The notes under the pieces were generated by a model that was not told where the DNA came from, did no database searches, and saw only the letters and a list, made by a program, of their open reading frames with translations. 64,000 nt of DNA from Anisodus tanguticus. Its lineage: Eukaryota > Streptophyta > Magnoliopsida > Solanales > Solanaceae. Positions 21,919-35,104 of this stretch are shown here, piece by piece. Each line of letters opens with the position of its first letter. Position 1 is the stretch's first letter. The DNA lies in NCBI GenBank assembly GCA_034509755.1, contig CM067561.1, positions 2,794,646 through 2,858,645 of the forward strand, read 5' to 3'. Both the position numbers and the translations under genes were made by a program.

Positions 21919-23862
21919 TATATATATAAGGCCGACAAGGCCACATTATGGGTCCTCATATCAACAACAGGGCTGGCAAGGTCGTACAAAATATACTAGA
22001 CATACAACACAAGTCTACAAGCCTTTAAGAGTATATCGATTGTCATATAGTCGGGACAGGGCCCCGCCTACCCACAGCCTGTATATAAAATATATACAAA
22101 AAACTCTAACTCGGTAGCTCTGAAACGAAGTGAAGCTTACTAACCAAATGCTGAACTCAGCAACCGCCTACTAGAGAGGCCTATCAGAGTCTCCACCTAG
22201 ACCTGCAGTATGAAATGCAGCGCCCTCGACAAAAGGAATATCAGTACGAAAGAATGTACTTGTATGTAAGGCATGAATAACAATATGAGAGATATGAACA
22301 ATGAATATGACATAAGAAACAACCTGATAACCTAGTGCCACATGGAGAAAACAATGTAATGTTTGAAAATCATAAGACGTCTACTCTTAACAACTTACAA
22401 CTTGTCCAAAAGGACATAAGGTCGTTAGTATTCTGAACGACGTTATGGCATTACTTTCAAGAAATGTACCTTCAGAATGAGCCAAGACTCTATGTATATG
22501 TGAAGCAACAATCAACAGAACTACTTGTGATTTCAGATGAAACTATAAACAGTATACGAGTAGTATGATAATTCTTTGAACTGTTCATTATAGAATTGTC
22601 GTTACGACGGATTCATGCCGAAAAGAGTTTAAAAGGATAGCCATTACATACCTCGAATGTCAATTCTATTGACGACGATGAAATTATTATCCTCTACACA
22701 TCACTCTAAAATAAAATGACAATAGCACTAGTGTCAAACTTAGGGAAGACACAACCATAACACCATGAGCGGCAAGCTCGCTATAAGATTAACTACATGG
22801 CATTTCGCCATGCCCATCTTCATTACCAACTCACAACCACAACCACAACAATAACATATATACATACTTATATCCAAATTCCCAGCTTTACAACATAACA
22901 AGAACAACCCAAGTATGCCACAACAACCCAAACAGTTCATATATGACATTTCAGTCGATGTTCGGCTAGTTCTCATGTAAACAACATGTTCGAAGCCTAT
23001 ATAAGCTTATACATGAAGGAGAAGAGAAACCTTACCTTATACGTCAAATACAACCCTTTCTCGAGCCTTACTTCACCTTGGAGTAATTCCCAATCCAGCA
23101 ACAAAGTGAAGTAAACACGTTCTACAACTTCTACGACATTTTTTAGGGAAGATCTATGTCAAAACCTTGTGGATTTAACATTGGTTGATATAATAACACT
23201 TCTAGAGAATTTGGGTGTGATTAAGGATACGTTTAAGTGAAAAATAAAGTCTGAAAACATTCTCACCACTTACATAGAAAGTTGAAACTTTCACCGCATC
23301 ACTTGGGTTACAGAGGGAAGCTCAAGGCGAGCAACACCATCACTTTGAAGCTTACTTGGCGAGCTCTGCATTGCTTGTCCGACAATCTAGTGAAAACACA
23401 AATATCTCACTAATCCGACGTCATATCGACGAACAGTTTAATGTGCTAGAAACTAAACTCGTAGACCTTCAATTTGGTGGTTGGATTACCCCGTAACTCC
23501 AAATATTGAGAGAAAATCTCCACGACAGCTGACTCAAATTTTAGCAAACTTATGAGCATATCTTGAGATGACCTTTTCTGACTTTTATTTTACAACTCAC
23601 TTAATTTCAAAACATAACATACGACTATTATACGATTCAAATACCTTATAATACGACCTTCTTAGTATATTAAGCACTTATAATCTTACTCCAAAAGTAC
23701 GGGTTATATGATTTTTGATTCGTCAACCTCCAACCCTTACAACATTTTCTTAAAACTTGTTTTAAAACATTACTATCCATATATAAGGCTTCACCTTCCC
23801 GAGTTCGTATTAGTTCGATCACGAAGTATCTTAATGTAAAAGTACGGTAACATCCTTCCCTC

Positions 23863-24830
23863 CCCCCTTAAGAACATTCTTCCTCGAATGTGGAAGTAAT
23901 ATGTTATATGAGTGTAACTTTGAGAATGGTATAGAAATTTTGACAGTCTCCTTTGTGAACATGACTGTTCCAAACCTGTCAAGCAGCCAAAAAACACAAT
24001 ATACGCCTCACAAGGCTATATGATGCAGCATATTATAACTTTGGGCCCACATGACCGTTCTAACATCAGTAATACTCAAATCACCTATTATAACTCACCT
24101 TATGTACACGCAATATTCTCAGCTGCCTTCGGATCACCTAGATTATGATCATAACCTGAATGGAAAAAGAAAGATAAGTTTGCTGGCATGTACTACGAAT
24201 GAGGAGTACATAACTATTAACTATCATTAAGAACTTTCAAACTGAAACAGATGAGGGCATTTTCTCTTTATTTCTTATCGGCATCCCATGTCATCTCCTC
24301 GACATTCTTGTTTCTTCATAGTACCTTTACCGAGGCTACTCTTTTGTTCTTAGCTTTTGGATTTGACAATCAAGAATGGCACCCGAAACTTCCCGTAAGA
24401 TAGGTCCTCAGCGATACATCCTCAACTGGCATAACACGAGAGGGATCTCCCATACACTTCTTTAACATCGACATATGGAAGACCGGATGGAATGATTTTA
24501 ATTCTGGAGGTAACTCAAGTTCGTAGGCAACTTAGCCTATCCTCCGAATGATGCGGTATGGCCCGATGTATCGCGGACTAAGCTTGTCCTTTTATCCGAA
24601 TCTCATGACGCCTTGGCAAAACCTTTAAGAACACTCAATCATCAATCGCAAACTCTAAGTCTCGACGTCGAACATCTGAATAAGTCTTTTGCTGACCTGT
24701 TAACAATCACCCATGAATCATCTTTACTTTCTCTACAGCTTGGTGGACTAAATTAGGTCCTAGCAACTTTGCCTCCCCAACTTTAAACCACCCAATCGGA
24801 GACCTACACTGCCGTCCATACAAACCTCAA
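23863..24830 (-). pseudogene. Ty3-gypsy integrase C-terminal region
   Basis: The reverse strand reads, with interruptions, GRQCRSPIGWFKVGEAKLLG near 24820, then TYSDVRRRDLEFAIDD, a YIGPY-like segment and KVL-RNKNVEEMTWDADK near 24290. These are the end of a gypsy integrase and its chromodomain-like tail. Several stops and shifts are present. It lies immediately upstream (reverse strand) of the LTR at 23852, so both belong to one truncated element. Reverse transcriptase and gag are absent. Confidence 0.75.
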
Positions 24831-25324
24831 ATATTTCGTGCAAACTTTTGTTCTAAAATCATATGCGCGTAGAATGATGTGGAAACTTATTTGAGACATA
24901 ACTTGTGCTCATAGGCCTTTTACATAATCATATCGTTTGCTGATAAGAGCCATAAAACATCAAGTCATAGCATTTTCTTATACTTAGGGAGGTTCCTTTT
25001 AGACAGCGTCATGTCTCCATGTGTACAACTTGGCTGCCTTTTCTACTTATATTAGTTTTACCTATTAAAAAAACTATATAAGTTGATATTTGAATTGATG
25101 TTTTATAGGACAATTTCTGACCTAAATGCAACTCCTTCTGTATAGTTCTTTATGTGCAGCCTAGCTTAGAAGATTCAGCAATGTTGCAAGGGTTTGTTTG
25201 ATTGATGGTTTTGTTATACATGGACTATAATGCATGGATTGTTGTATAGTGAATAATGATACAAAGATTGTTATGTAGAGAATAAATATTACAGGGATTA
25301 TTATTCGAAAAACAAATAAGTGAC
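24831..25324. other. Unannotated stretch
   Basis: No coding homology. The segment 25190-25320 has the tgcaagggtttgtttgattgatgg style of a degraded MITE, but matching ends were not found. Confidence 0.4.
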
Positions 25325-25700
25325 GACTCTAGCAAGGCTTTGTTGAGACCCCGAGATCTTTCACACCGAGTCCTCCCCATTCCTTTGGAGATGTCACAGC
25401 TCTCTAATTCATTAAGTGAAACTTCCTAGATTCTTCGATGGATCCCATAGAAAATTCCGCTGAAGTATTTCCAGCTTATCTGTCACTTTACAAGGAGCCT
25501 GCAGAAGCGACATGAAATATGTGGGGATGCTAGACTAAGTACTTTTGATCAATACTTCCTTCCCTCCTTTCAACAAGTATCTCTTTTGCCACCCCACTGG
25601 CCGTTTCTCAACTCTCTCAATCACCGGATTCTACACTGCTAGATCTTTGTTCGAAGCACCCAATGGTAGACCCAAAGGAACCTTGTGTTCCTTTCTACTT
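25325..25700 (-). pseudogene. L1-type LINE reverse transcriptase fragment
   Basis: The reverse strand reads PLGLPLGASNKDLAV, then NPVIERVEKRPVGWQKRYLL, IPTYFMSLLQAP, LEILQRNFLWDPSK and WGGLGVKDLG. This is the thumb and following region of plant L1 LINE polymerases. Two in-frame stops are present. Both ends are truncated and no tail is seen. Confidence 0.8.
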
Positions 25701-26368
25701 CCCTATGATCTTCTGGTGCAAAATTGGAATGTGTTTTGAGGAATTCTGTTAATTAGAGAGAATGTCTGATTCCCTTACCCTAATATATGTCCAATGGATA
25801 GGAGAAATCAAATCATAGAATTCTAAATGGTACTCCCTTGCCAAGGGGTGTCACTTCTTGTGGAATTAGTTTCTTTATAAAAAGGGATTTAATTATGTTA
25901 GGTTCTAGGAAGTGTTATAAGATAGTGCAAGATTTGAACTGAATTTGGAAGGAAGCCTCATAATGTGGAAATGAGGGGAGTGCCTTTGTGTTGAGAATAG
26001 TAGGTTAATATAAGAGCAAGTTCTAGGTAATTCATAAACCTTAAGATACTCAGTTGATCTCCTTTGAGGTGGAAATTTTGTGTTTACTAACTCTAGTATG
26101 GTATTATGTGATTGGAAATATCAGAATGCTTAGGTGTTAGATCATTAGGTGCCACGGAAGTTTTATTTAATTACTGGTTCTTGATAAAGCGAATTATGTT
26201 CTGGTGATTAGTTGACATGCAACAACTATTTTTTCCTTCGCAACTATTGTGGTCCTTATTGTTATTCAACCAAATGCATATGCTCTTTTTGGCATGGACT
26301 TGCCTAACTTACCTACTAGTAAATTTTGTCATGTCCCTGACTAATACTTTTTGTTACTATTTTTTTAG
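25701..26368. other. Sequence upstream of the first recognised ARIADNE exon
   Basis: This is probably intron. The expected acidic N-terminal first exon of an ARIADNE gene was searched for by eye here and upstream and not found. Confidence 0.4.
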
Positions 26369-27142
26369 TCAAATTATAGCGTCTTGAGTGAAGCTGATAT
26401 TCATAAACACCAAGAGGAAAGTATTTCAAAGACATCTACAGTCCTCTCCATTCCAAGGGTAGCGGCTGGCATCCTGCTTTGCCATTATGATTGGTAGTTT
26501 TCTTGTTGATTATCATTTTAGTTGGTAATTTTTTAGATAAATACTTGACGTTTATGTAGAATAGGAACTTAAATGGCATTTCTTTTAGGGTCTGAAGTGA
26601 TTTCTATGACCGTCGATAAATATATAGCCTATGCAAGTGATTCTAGTTATATGGTATCTTTTCATTTGTGGTGAGGGATATTGGCCTTTCTGAACTTGAA
26701 GCTGATGAGCATGATTCTCTATAACTATATAGTGCATATTTACAAAATTTTGGAAAGGTTTCCATGGCTTAATTGCTGAGTGCCCTTGCTTCTTTTGACT
26801 GACAGGAGTGTCAGCAAAGTGAATGATGAATGGTTCGCTGATGAAGAAAAAGTCCGCAGGATAGTTGGTCTGTTACAGAATCCGATGCCACTCCCTGATG
26901 AAGAATAGGTAACTAAATTCTGTTGAAACAATTGTACTAACTTCTTTTTGTTAGGATGGAGGTTAGGGGGACAAAGCTGATCTTCACCCCTCTTGAGTTC
27001 TCTTTTTGTTATGATATGTAGTCGACTTTAATACACTCGTCTTTCCTGCAGCTTACTTGTGGGATCTGCTTTGAAATGTACCCTCGTAATGACATTGGTG
27101 CCACTGCTTGTGGCCATCCTTTTTGCAGCACATGTTGGCAAG
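26369..27142 (+). pseudogene. ARI: ARI pseudogene exons: N-terminal part and RING1 start
   Basis: Exon 26369-26493 reads NYSVLSEADIHKHQEE and ends in a split Trp codon. Exon 26806-26908 completes it (SVSKVNDEWFADEEKVR). Its last codon is TAG immediately before the donor gtaact, so the frame closes just before RING1. Exon 27052-27142 begins in phase 0 with LTCGICFEMYPRNDIGATAC and GHPFCSTCW, giving the Cys/His ligands of RING1, and uses donor gttagt. Confidence 0.85.
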
Positions 27143-27676
27143 GTTAGTTTCATCAAGATAACACAATTTTTTATTCCTAAGTTTGAAAGAATATATGTAG
27201 TCAAACATTCAGTTCCTCAACAGATCTGCCATCTACCAGAATGTCGTCTGTGCAGCTTCTTGATTACTACTTATAGTTGAATGCACACAACCATTTGTGA
27301 CAACCATTTTCGGATTACTGGTTTCTCCACTGTTCTTTGTGGCTGGATTACTTACTATCAACTCACTAATTCCTGTAAAAATTGGCTTATTCAAATATTA
27401 TTGATTTCACAAGCGAAAATAAGGTTTCATTGGTTTCGAAACCCATTGGAAAGGGCAATGCAAGAGAAATCATACAAAAATGATCGAATCTTCAGACGCC
27501 CCGAAAAAGATATGAGGTGCCATTAATCTTTCTCTATTCTATCAATGAAATTCCTTTTATGTCCACATGTTTGCTTTAAAAAGGATAGGAACAGTTGTGA
27601 CATAACTGCTCTTTCTGACTCCTTGTTGTCTTCTACACAGCTTACAAAGTTTCTCACTTTTTTCTGGTGTGTGCAG

Positions 27677-28757
27677 GGTATATTGGTACAGCCATCAATG
27701 ATGGCTCCTGGATGCTTGATGCTGCGGTGTCCTGATCCTTCTTGTAGTGCTGCTGTTGGTTCAGATATGATACACATATTGGCATCTAATGATGATAAAG
27801 TGAAGTACAACCGCTACTTTCTCAGGTCATTTGTAGAGGACAATAGAAAGGTAATAATTTGCAGTAAGCTTCAATGAAACTAGAGATTAATATAAGACGC
27901 TTTGATAAGGTGATAATTTGCATAAAGCTTATATGAATTACAGATATCAACTTGAAACCCTACAATAAAGTAATGTAGAGCATAGGCATTTTGGTATTTG
28001 TTTTTCTTTCTGTTTGACAATTGTGCATAAATTTCTTAATTATGTATTTGTTTTATTTTATTTTGGATAAGTTGATTGTGAGCATGTCCTTTTGGTATTA
28101 TAGCATTTCACCATGTATTTTCCTGCTCAAAGTGTAGCTAAATAAGAAATAGGCCCAGGAAGGTTGTTTTTGTAGTATGTGGCAATTACTAGCACGGGGA
28201 TTGTTACAGATTGCCTCATGGACAATTTTTCGTTTGCCACTGTTATTTGTGTATCTACTTGCTTCTTTCTTACTTAATTGAGCGACCTATCTCTTCATTG
28301 CATTTTCGTTTGGGCCATTAGTAGCTCTTGAATTTGTCTTTGATCAAATTATCTTTTTGATAATTATTACCCTGATCCACTCTCCCACAATAGTCATAAT
28401 TCTACTTCTTTGATTCTTAGCTTTGCTACATTAATTCTACTTCTGTTAAAGTGTCTAAAGTTTGTTGTTTCATCTATAGACGAAATGGTGCCCTGCTCCA
28501 GGGTGCGATTATGCTGTTGAGTTTATTGTTGGTGGTGGAAGCTATGATGTTACTTGCCGCTGCCTATATAGTTTCTGCTGGAGTGTGAGTTGCAATGCTT
28601 CAACTTATGTTTAGCATATTTACTCTTTTCCTGCTTCTCTATTGTTAGTTTAGATATATTTATGTGGCTTCTGTTTTTGCAGTGTGCTGAGGAAGCTCAC
28701 CGGCCAGTTGATTGTGTAACTGTGGCCAAGTGGATTTTGAAGAACAGTGCCGAGTCT
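27677..28757 (+). pseudogene. ARI: ARI pseudogene exons: RING1 end, IBR and first part of the next exon
   Basis: Exon 27677-27850 enters in the frame of GYIGTAIND but continues as GCLMLRCPDPSCSAAV only after a one-base gain near 27705, next to a CCTGG. Exon 28480-28584 encodes TKWCPAPGCDYAVEF and VTCRCLYSFCWS (IBR). Exon 28683 onward encodes CAEEAHRPVDC and AKWILKNSAES, and is cut at 28757 by an RTE LINE. Confidence 0.87.
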
Positions 28758-31036
28758 ACAACAACATACCCAGTGAAAATCCCACAACGTGGGGTCTGGG
28801 TAGGGTAGAGTGTACACATACCTTACCTCTACCTTGGTAGGTAGAAAGATTGTTTCCGAAAGACCCCCGGCTCAAGAAAAAGCATAAGCACAAGTAAAGC
28901 AGGAGAAACGGTCAGACCCAGACAAGAAATCTAACGCAGTATGAAAATGATTGTACAAAAAGCGAATAAGCCATTATAGAACATTCTGAAAAAGAATCAG
29001 TAACTAACGCAGGTAAATAAGATAAACAAAGTACACGAAAGAACATATAACAGCATAAATCAAACGACTGGGGAGTATAAAGCAATATTGCGCCTACTAG
29101 TATGATAGGCTAAGCAAGGCTACAATAATAACACTACAACTACCAGTATGTAAGCGTAAGTAGGACTACACTCAAATACCTACTACCCTTCTACCCTAAT
29201 TTGTGTCCTGCACAACCCCCTATCTAAGGTCATGTCCTCAGTAAGTTGCACCTGCGCCATATCCCTTCTAATCACCTCTCCACAATACTTCTTCGGCCTA
29301 CCTCTACCCCTCTTGAACCCGTCTATAGCCAATCTCTCACACCTCCGCACTGGGCATTTGTGCATCTCCTCTGCACATGCCTGAACCATTTCAACCTCGC
29401 TTCCGCATCTTATCCTCCACCGAGGCCACTCCCACTCTACCCCGGATATCATCATTTCTAATCATATCCCTCCTTGTATGCCCATACATCCATCTCAGCA
29501 TCCTCATCTCCGCAATTTTCATCTTTTGGATGTGCAAAGTCTTGACTGACCAATACTCCGCCCCATACAACATAGTCGGTCTAACCACCACCCTATAGAA
29601 CTTGCCTTTAAGTTTTGGTGATACCTTTTTATTTCACAAGACTCCATATGCGAGCCTCTATTTCATCCACTCTGCACCAATACGATGTGTGATGTCATCA
29701 TCAATCTCTCCATTTTCTTGGATAATAGATCCGAGATACTTGAAGCTACCTTTCTTTGGAATGATCTGATTACCAAGCCTCACCTCCACGCTTGTCTCAT
29801 GGTTTCTCCCATTACGGAACTTGCACTCCAAGTATTATGTCTTGGTCCTATTCAATCTTAACCCTTTAGACTTCATAGTCTGTCTCTAAACCTCCAGCTT
29901 AGCGTTCACTCCACTGCGAGTCTCATCAATCAGGACTGTCATCTGCGAATAACATACACCATGGTACCTCCCCTTGAATTTTTCTCGTTAGTCCATCCAT
30001 CACCAAGACAAATAAGAATGGGCTGAGAGCTGATTCCTGGTGTAGCCCCACCATCACTGAAAAGTTCTCTGAGTCTCCTATTGTCTGTACCCTAGTCTTG
30101 GCTCCATCATACATATCATTGATCGCCCTAGTGTACGCTAAATGTACACCTCTAACCTCCAAACATCTCCATAGAACCTCCCTATGGACTTTGTCGTATG
30201 CCTTCTCGAGGTCGATAAAAACCATATTTAAGTCTCTCTTCCTCTCCCTATACTGCTCCACCAACCTCCTAATAAGATAAATGGCTTCTGTAGTCGAATG
30301 TCCCAGCATGAATCCAAACTAGTTCTCGGAAATAGACACGCCTCTCTTCTCCTTCATCTCCACGATTCTTTCCCAAACTTTCATAGTGTGGCTTAGCATC
30401 TTGATGTCCCTATAGTTGTTACAACTCTGGATATCACCTTTGTTCTTGTACAAAGGAATAATTGTACTCCACCTCCATTCTTTGGGCATTCTTGCCGTCT
30501 TAAAAATGACATTAAACAACTCAATCAGCCACTCCAAACCTGCCCTGCCTGCGCTCTTCTAAAATTCAACTGTAATCTCATCAGGCTCAGTAGCTCTTTC
30601 CCTGCGCATCCTGCAAATAACACCCTTCACCTCCTCAACCTTAATATTTCTACAATATCCAAAATTCTGATACCTTCCGGATTGTTCCAGATCTCCCAGC
30701 ACAATGTCTTTATCTCCTTCTTCGTTTAAGAGTTTATAGAAGTAAGAATGTCACCTCCGTCTAATGCGCGCGTCTTCCACCAGTACTTTGTCGTCCTCGT
30801 CCTTGATGCACCTCACGTGATCCGAGTCACGGGTCCTCCTCTCCTTCGCCTTGGCTAGTCTGTACAACTTCTTATCCCTACCTTTTTCCTCTAATTCCAC
30901 ATACATTAGCTTTGCCTCCTTCCTCGCCATCTTATATAATTTCTTATTCGTCCACTTCTCCACCTCATCCTTGCTTTCTACCAATTTTGCATACGCCACT
31001 TTCTTTGCTTCCCCATTCTCTTGAACTTTACCATTT
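28758..31036 (-). mobile_element. 5'-truncated RTE-type LINE inserted in an ARI exon
   Basis: The direct repeat CGAGTCT occurs at 28751-28757 and 31037-31043. On the reverse strand the element encodes, in broken frames, the RT core (30309-29926, including GRSTTEAI-style start, DLEKAYDKV and FADD), an upstream linker (31030-30751) and the C-terminus MHKCPVRRCERLA-RGRGRPKKYCGEV (29455-29183). It ends in a TS-SINE-like 3' tail with TTG repeats against 28758. The 3' tail is continuous with the LINE, so it is not a separate SINE. Frames carry stops, so it is inactive. Confidence 0.92.
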
Positions 31037-31043
31037 CGAGTCT

Positions 31044-31057
31044 GAGAATATGATTTG
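31044..31057 (+). pseudogene. ARI: ARI pseudogene: remainder of the LINE-split exon
   Basis: After the right copy of the target duplication CGAGTCT (31037-31043) the exon resumes as GAGAATATGATTTG and ends at donor gtatac. Its split Trp codon is completed by the next exon at 42013. This shows exactly where the LINE entered. Confidence 0.85.
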
Positions 31058-31328
31058 GTATACTTATTGAAATTTATCACACTCTGAATTTTTAGTTCTT
31101 CTATTACTTCTTTTAGTTGTTATAGTTATAATAAATCCGTTCTCCTTAAAAATGACAAAAGTTAGTGTGAGAAAGCACATAAAATATTATTAAGATGTGT
31201 ATCTACATTATTAAAATGAGCCATATTTATAGTGATATTCTACACGGGACATAATAATTTGTTTTCATGTGGGACGCTATATACATAATCATTTTCATGT
31301 GGGACACTATATACATAATATTCTAACA
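31058..31328 (-). mobile_element. 3' LTR of a reverse-strand Ty1-copia relic
   Basis: On the reverse strand the polypurine tract TTTGAGGGGGAG (31340-31329) is followed by TGTTAGAATATT at 31328, the LTR start. A TATA box CTATAAATATGG lies near 31225. The LTR's far end is not resolved and lies between 31058 and about 31165. Confidence 0.6.
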
Positions 31329-31340
31329 CTCCCCCTCAAA

Positions 31341-34300
31341 CTAGTGCATATAAGTCATGGAGATGTAACTAATATGAGGACTAGTAAGGGACTTAATGAA
31401 ATTATCTGCAAGCTGATCATTTGACTTCACAAATTTTATAACAATATCTCCTGAGAGTATCTTTTCTCTGATAAAGTGATAGTTAATCTCAATGTGCTTA
31501 GCTCTTTCATGAAATACCATTACGCTATATGAAGGGCCGTTGATTATCACACACAAGTTTCATTTGACTGGTTTCTCCAAATTTTATTTTTTTAGCAACT
31601 GTTCGATCCAAACTAGCCCACAAGTTGCTACGATCATTTCTTGATATTCCGCTTTTACACTAGATCGACCAACCACATTCTTTTACTTTTCCAGGATGTC
31701 AAATTACCTCATACTAAAACACAATATCTAGATGTAGAACGTCTATCAAAACATGATCTTGTCCGATCAACGTCTGAATATCCAACGATATGCTCATGGC
31801 CTCGATTCTCAATAGAGGTCCTTTGCCTGGAGCCAACCTTAAAATGAAAACAACCTTATAATGCAAACAATTTCATCCCAAACTATCATATGGAGAATCC
31901 ATAAATTGACTTACAACACTCAGGTAAAAAATGTGAGGTCTAGTCACTCTGAGATGATTCAACTTACCAACCAGCTGCCGAGTGGCTCTCTCTGTCCTGG
32001 ATAGAGTTTAGCATTCAAATCCATAAGAGTGTTAATGGGTTTACATCCCGTTATTCCTGTCTCCTCAAGAATGTCTTAAGGCATACTGTCGTTGTGAAAT
32101 AACAACGCCTAATCTGGACTGAGCGACATTAATACCTAGAAAATACTTTAGTCTGCAGAGGTCTTTAATGTGGACGTGCTGAAAGATATGTTGCTTCAAA
32201 TTAATGATACCACCTAGATCATTGTCGTGATAACGACATCATCAATATAAACCACTAAATAAATGCACGAATTCAGAGCAGAATGTTGATAAAATACATA
32301 GTGATCAGATTCACTACGAGTCATGCCAAATGTGCTGAACTTCTCAAATTAGGCTCGAGGAGACTGTTTCAGGCTATAAAGTGATCGGCGTAATCGACAT
32401 AAAGGCTACTAGACTCACCCTGAGCAACAAAATCAGGTGGTTGCTCCATATAAACTTCATCCTCGAGGTCATTATGGAGAAAGCATTCCTAATGTCCAAA
32501 GATGGCGATGGCGGACAACAACCATTGATAGAAACACATTGACATATGTTGTTTTATTCACAAGAGAAAATATCTTTGTAATCAAGCCCAAATATTTGAA
32601 TATACCCTTTGGTATCAAGTTTTTCTCTTAGTTTCTTATCCTTCGATTTCTGTTATTATTTACTTTCTCTTGTTCTTCATTTAACATACTATTTTGTTGT
32701 AGTTACTGTGTCCTTTTTCTCATTTGACCTGCCTTGTTATTGCTTTATTCTGAGCGAGGGTCTATCAAAAATAGCCTCTCTACCTCCCAAGGTAGAGGGT
32801 AAGGTATGCGTACACTCTAACCACCTCAAACCCCACTTGTGGGATTACTTTGGGTATGTTGTTATTGGTGTACTATTTGGTATCAAGGTGGGCCCTAAGC
32901 CGATCAACTTGGCCGTCTGAACCAACTTTGATAGCATAAACCCAATGACAAGCAAGAGTAGATTTACCAGAAGGAAGATGAACAAGCTCCCAAGTACCAC
33001 TCGCATGTAAGATAGACATCTCATTAATCATAGTTTGTCGCGATCCTTGATAAGAAAGTGCTAAACCTATAGACTTAGGGATGGAAACAGAGGACGTAAA
33101 TGATACAAAGGTATAACGGGGTGATGATAGATGATGATAACTTAAAAAGATATAGCGGGGGTTAGTATTATGAGTGGGTCATATATCTTTTCGAAGTGCA
33201 ATCGGTTGACTAGGAAGAGACAAGTCCACAATATGTACAGGGTCCAATGCAAGACGTGAATCATCTAGGCATGATATTGGATGGGGATGACGGTGATAAG
33301 TCAGGAGTGGTGACACTCTGGCTGGAGATGTAGAAGTAACTATAGATTCCTCAAAAGTTAGTATAGGTAAAATCTCAGAGATATAAGGATAATTAAAAGA
33401 AGATATAAAGTACGGTCGAGACTTAAAAAATATGGCATTGGCTAACATAAGGTAGCGACGAAGATCACGTGAGTAATAAGATACCCCTTTTGAACACGAG
33501 ATAACCAAGAAAGCCTTTTTTTAGATGAGGGGCTAATTTATCTTTTCCGAGGGCTAAGTTATGAACAAATCATGTGCTCCTAAAGACACGATGGGGAAGA
33601 GAGTATAGAGGTGACTGAGGAAACAATACTGAATAAGGAATCTGATTCTAAATGGAAGATGAGGGCATCTAATTAATTAAATAGCAAGGCATGAGAACTA
33701 CATCGCCCAAAAATTGCAGTGGAATATGAGATTGAATGAGAAGAGTGTACACAGTCTTAATGAGGTGCCTATTATTCCTCTCTTCTATCCCATTTTGCTG
33801 AGGGGTGTGTAAACAAGATGTCTGATGTATAATTTCTTGATGAGTCATAAACTGTTGAAACTGGAAGGATAGATATTCTAAGGCATTATCACTACGGAAG
33901 GTACGAATAGAAACACCAATTTGGTTTTATTCATCATAAAAACTCTTGAATATTCAAAACAACTGAGAACAGTCTTTCATTAAGCAAATCCAAGTACATC
34001 TTGAATAATCATCAATGAAACTAATAATACAACAAAATCCTAAGGTTGAATCGACCTCTAATAGGACCCCAATTATCAGAATAAACTAATGAAAAAGCAG
34101 ACTCTATGATTCTCAACACTATGTGAAAAGGTAGTACGTGTGTGTTTCCCAAGTTGACACGACTCACAATCTAATGTGCACATATTAGACAAACTAGACA
34201 CCATCTTTTGTAGCTTGAATAAATCTGAATGCCCTAAACATATGTGAATTAAGTCTGGGGATTTATAAGTGGACATATTATGGAGGAGTTATGAGAGGTA

Positions 34301-35104
34301 AGGTAGTAAAGGCCTTGTGATTCATGTCCTGCGCCAATCATCTGTCCCCCACTGTCGTCTTACATAACAAAAAATCATCAAGAAATATTATGGAACAATT
34401 TAGGGCATGAGTCAAATGTCTGACATATACAAGATTAAGAGGAAAATCAGAGACATAAAGAATAGAGTTTAGAGTGATATTGGATAGGGATTATCTTGTC
34501 CAACTTCTTTTGCTTTTGTTTGGATCCCATTCGCATGGGAAGAGACTGAATAAATAATATTTGGCAAAAGTGATTTATTATCAGAAGCACTTAAGTCCAC
34601 GACCCACGGTCCAAGGATATTAGACTGTGGAACACAAGCAAAAGAATTACCAGCTGAGGCTACTTGTATAGATGTCTTCTTACCTGCTCGATATTGAAGG
34701 AACTCATTATATTCCCTTCCAGATAAAGAAAAAGAAAATCCATGATCATGCACTGTGTTAGTCTAGGAAACATGAGCATGATTACTTGCGGTGTCAATCT
34801 GCGCAACATGAGCATTCTTAGGTGGTCGACCCATGCTGAGAATAACATCACGAGTGTGTCCAATCCTATTACAATAACTACACATAGGTCGAGATCTTCC
34901 AAAATGATATCCTCCTCGATTCTCCGAAAGGGATGTCCGATTTTCGATTGTTTGAGATGCTAGAACAGAGGAGTTAATTGTGTGTGATGACACCACTATG
35001 TGATTGGGCGGTGCAGCAAGGCGAAGTAGTCGAGAGAATAGGTCATCAACTATAGGAATAGTAGGACTAGCCAAAATCTTGTCACGTACTGAATCAAGGT
35101 TCAT
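31341..35104 (-). pseudogene. Ty1-copia gag-pol relic, 5' truncated
   Basis: In reverse-strand order: a gag zinc knuckle (CSYCNRIGHTRD, about 34900; the last Cys is lost), a protease region (GPWVVDLSASDN, about 34610, normally WVLDSGASDH), a GAG-pre-integrase segment (HICLGHSDLFKLQKMV, CESCQLGKHTR; 34276-34076), degraded integrase (about 34060-33540), reverse transcriptase (about 33500-31560) split by an RTE tail at 32620-32875, and RNase H end (FHERAKHIEINYHFIREKI, 31556-31341). Stops and shifts are numerous. No 5' LTR was found right of 35104, so it is truncated. It lies in an ARI intron, antisense to the gene. Confidence 0.85.
32620..32875 (+). mobile_element. RTE-LINE 3' tail / TS-SINE-like insertion
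   Basis: The 12-bp direct repeat TTTGGTATCAAG occurs at 32608-32619 and 32876-32887. The 256-bp insert ends with the conserved tail (gtaaggtatgcgtacactct, ccccacttgtgggattac, gggtatgttgttattg) shared by solanaceous RTE LINEs and TS SINEs. A tRNA-like head was not recognised, so it is more likely a severely truncated LINE. It interrupts the reverse-strand copia reverse transcriptase. Confidence 0.85.

Larger units (their letters stand above)
19582..23852 (-). mobile_element. Ty3-gypsy (chromovirus-like) 3' LTR, split by a pogo transposon
   Basis: On the reverse strand the LTR starts TGTTACCGTAC at 23852, directly after a purine tract (aaggggggagggaagga), and ends near 19582 in GGGGCGTAATAG. 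Without the 2.1 kb pogo insertion it would be about 2.17 kb. Phrases such as gacagggccccgcc and repeated ggccgacaaggcc/ggccggcaaggcc are characteristic of solanaceous chromovirus LTRs. Sequence left (19600-19823) and right (21921 on) of the pogo insertion belongs to the same repeat. Confidence 0.65.

Noticed and set aside
28758..28880. Independent TS SINE at the ARI exon
   Set aside because: The tail is continuous with RTE LINE coding sequence, and the target duplication encloses the whole 2.28 kb, so it is the LINE's own 3' end.
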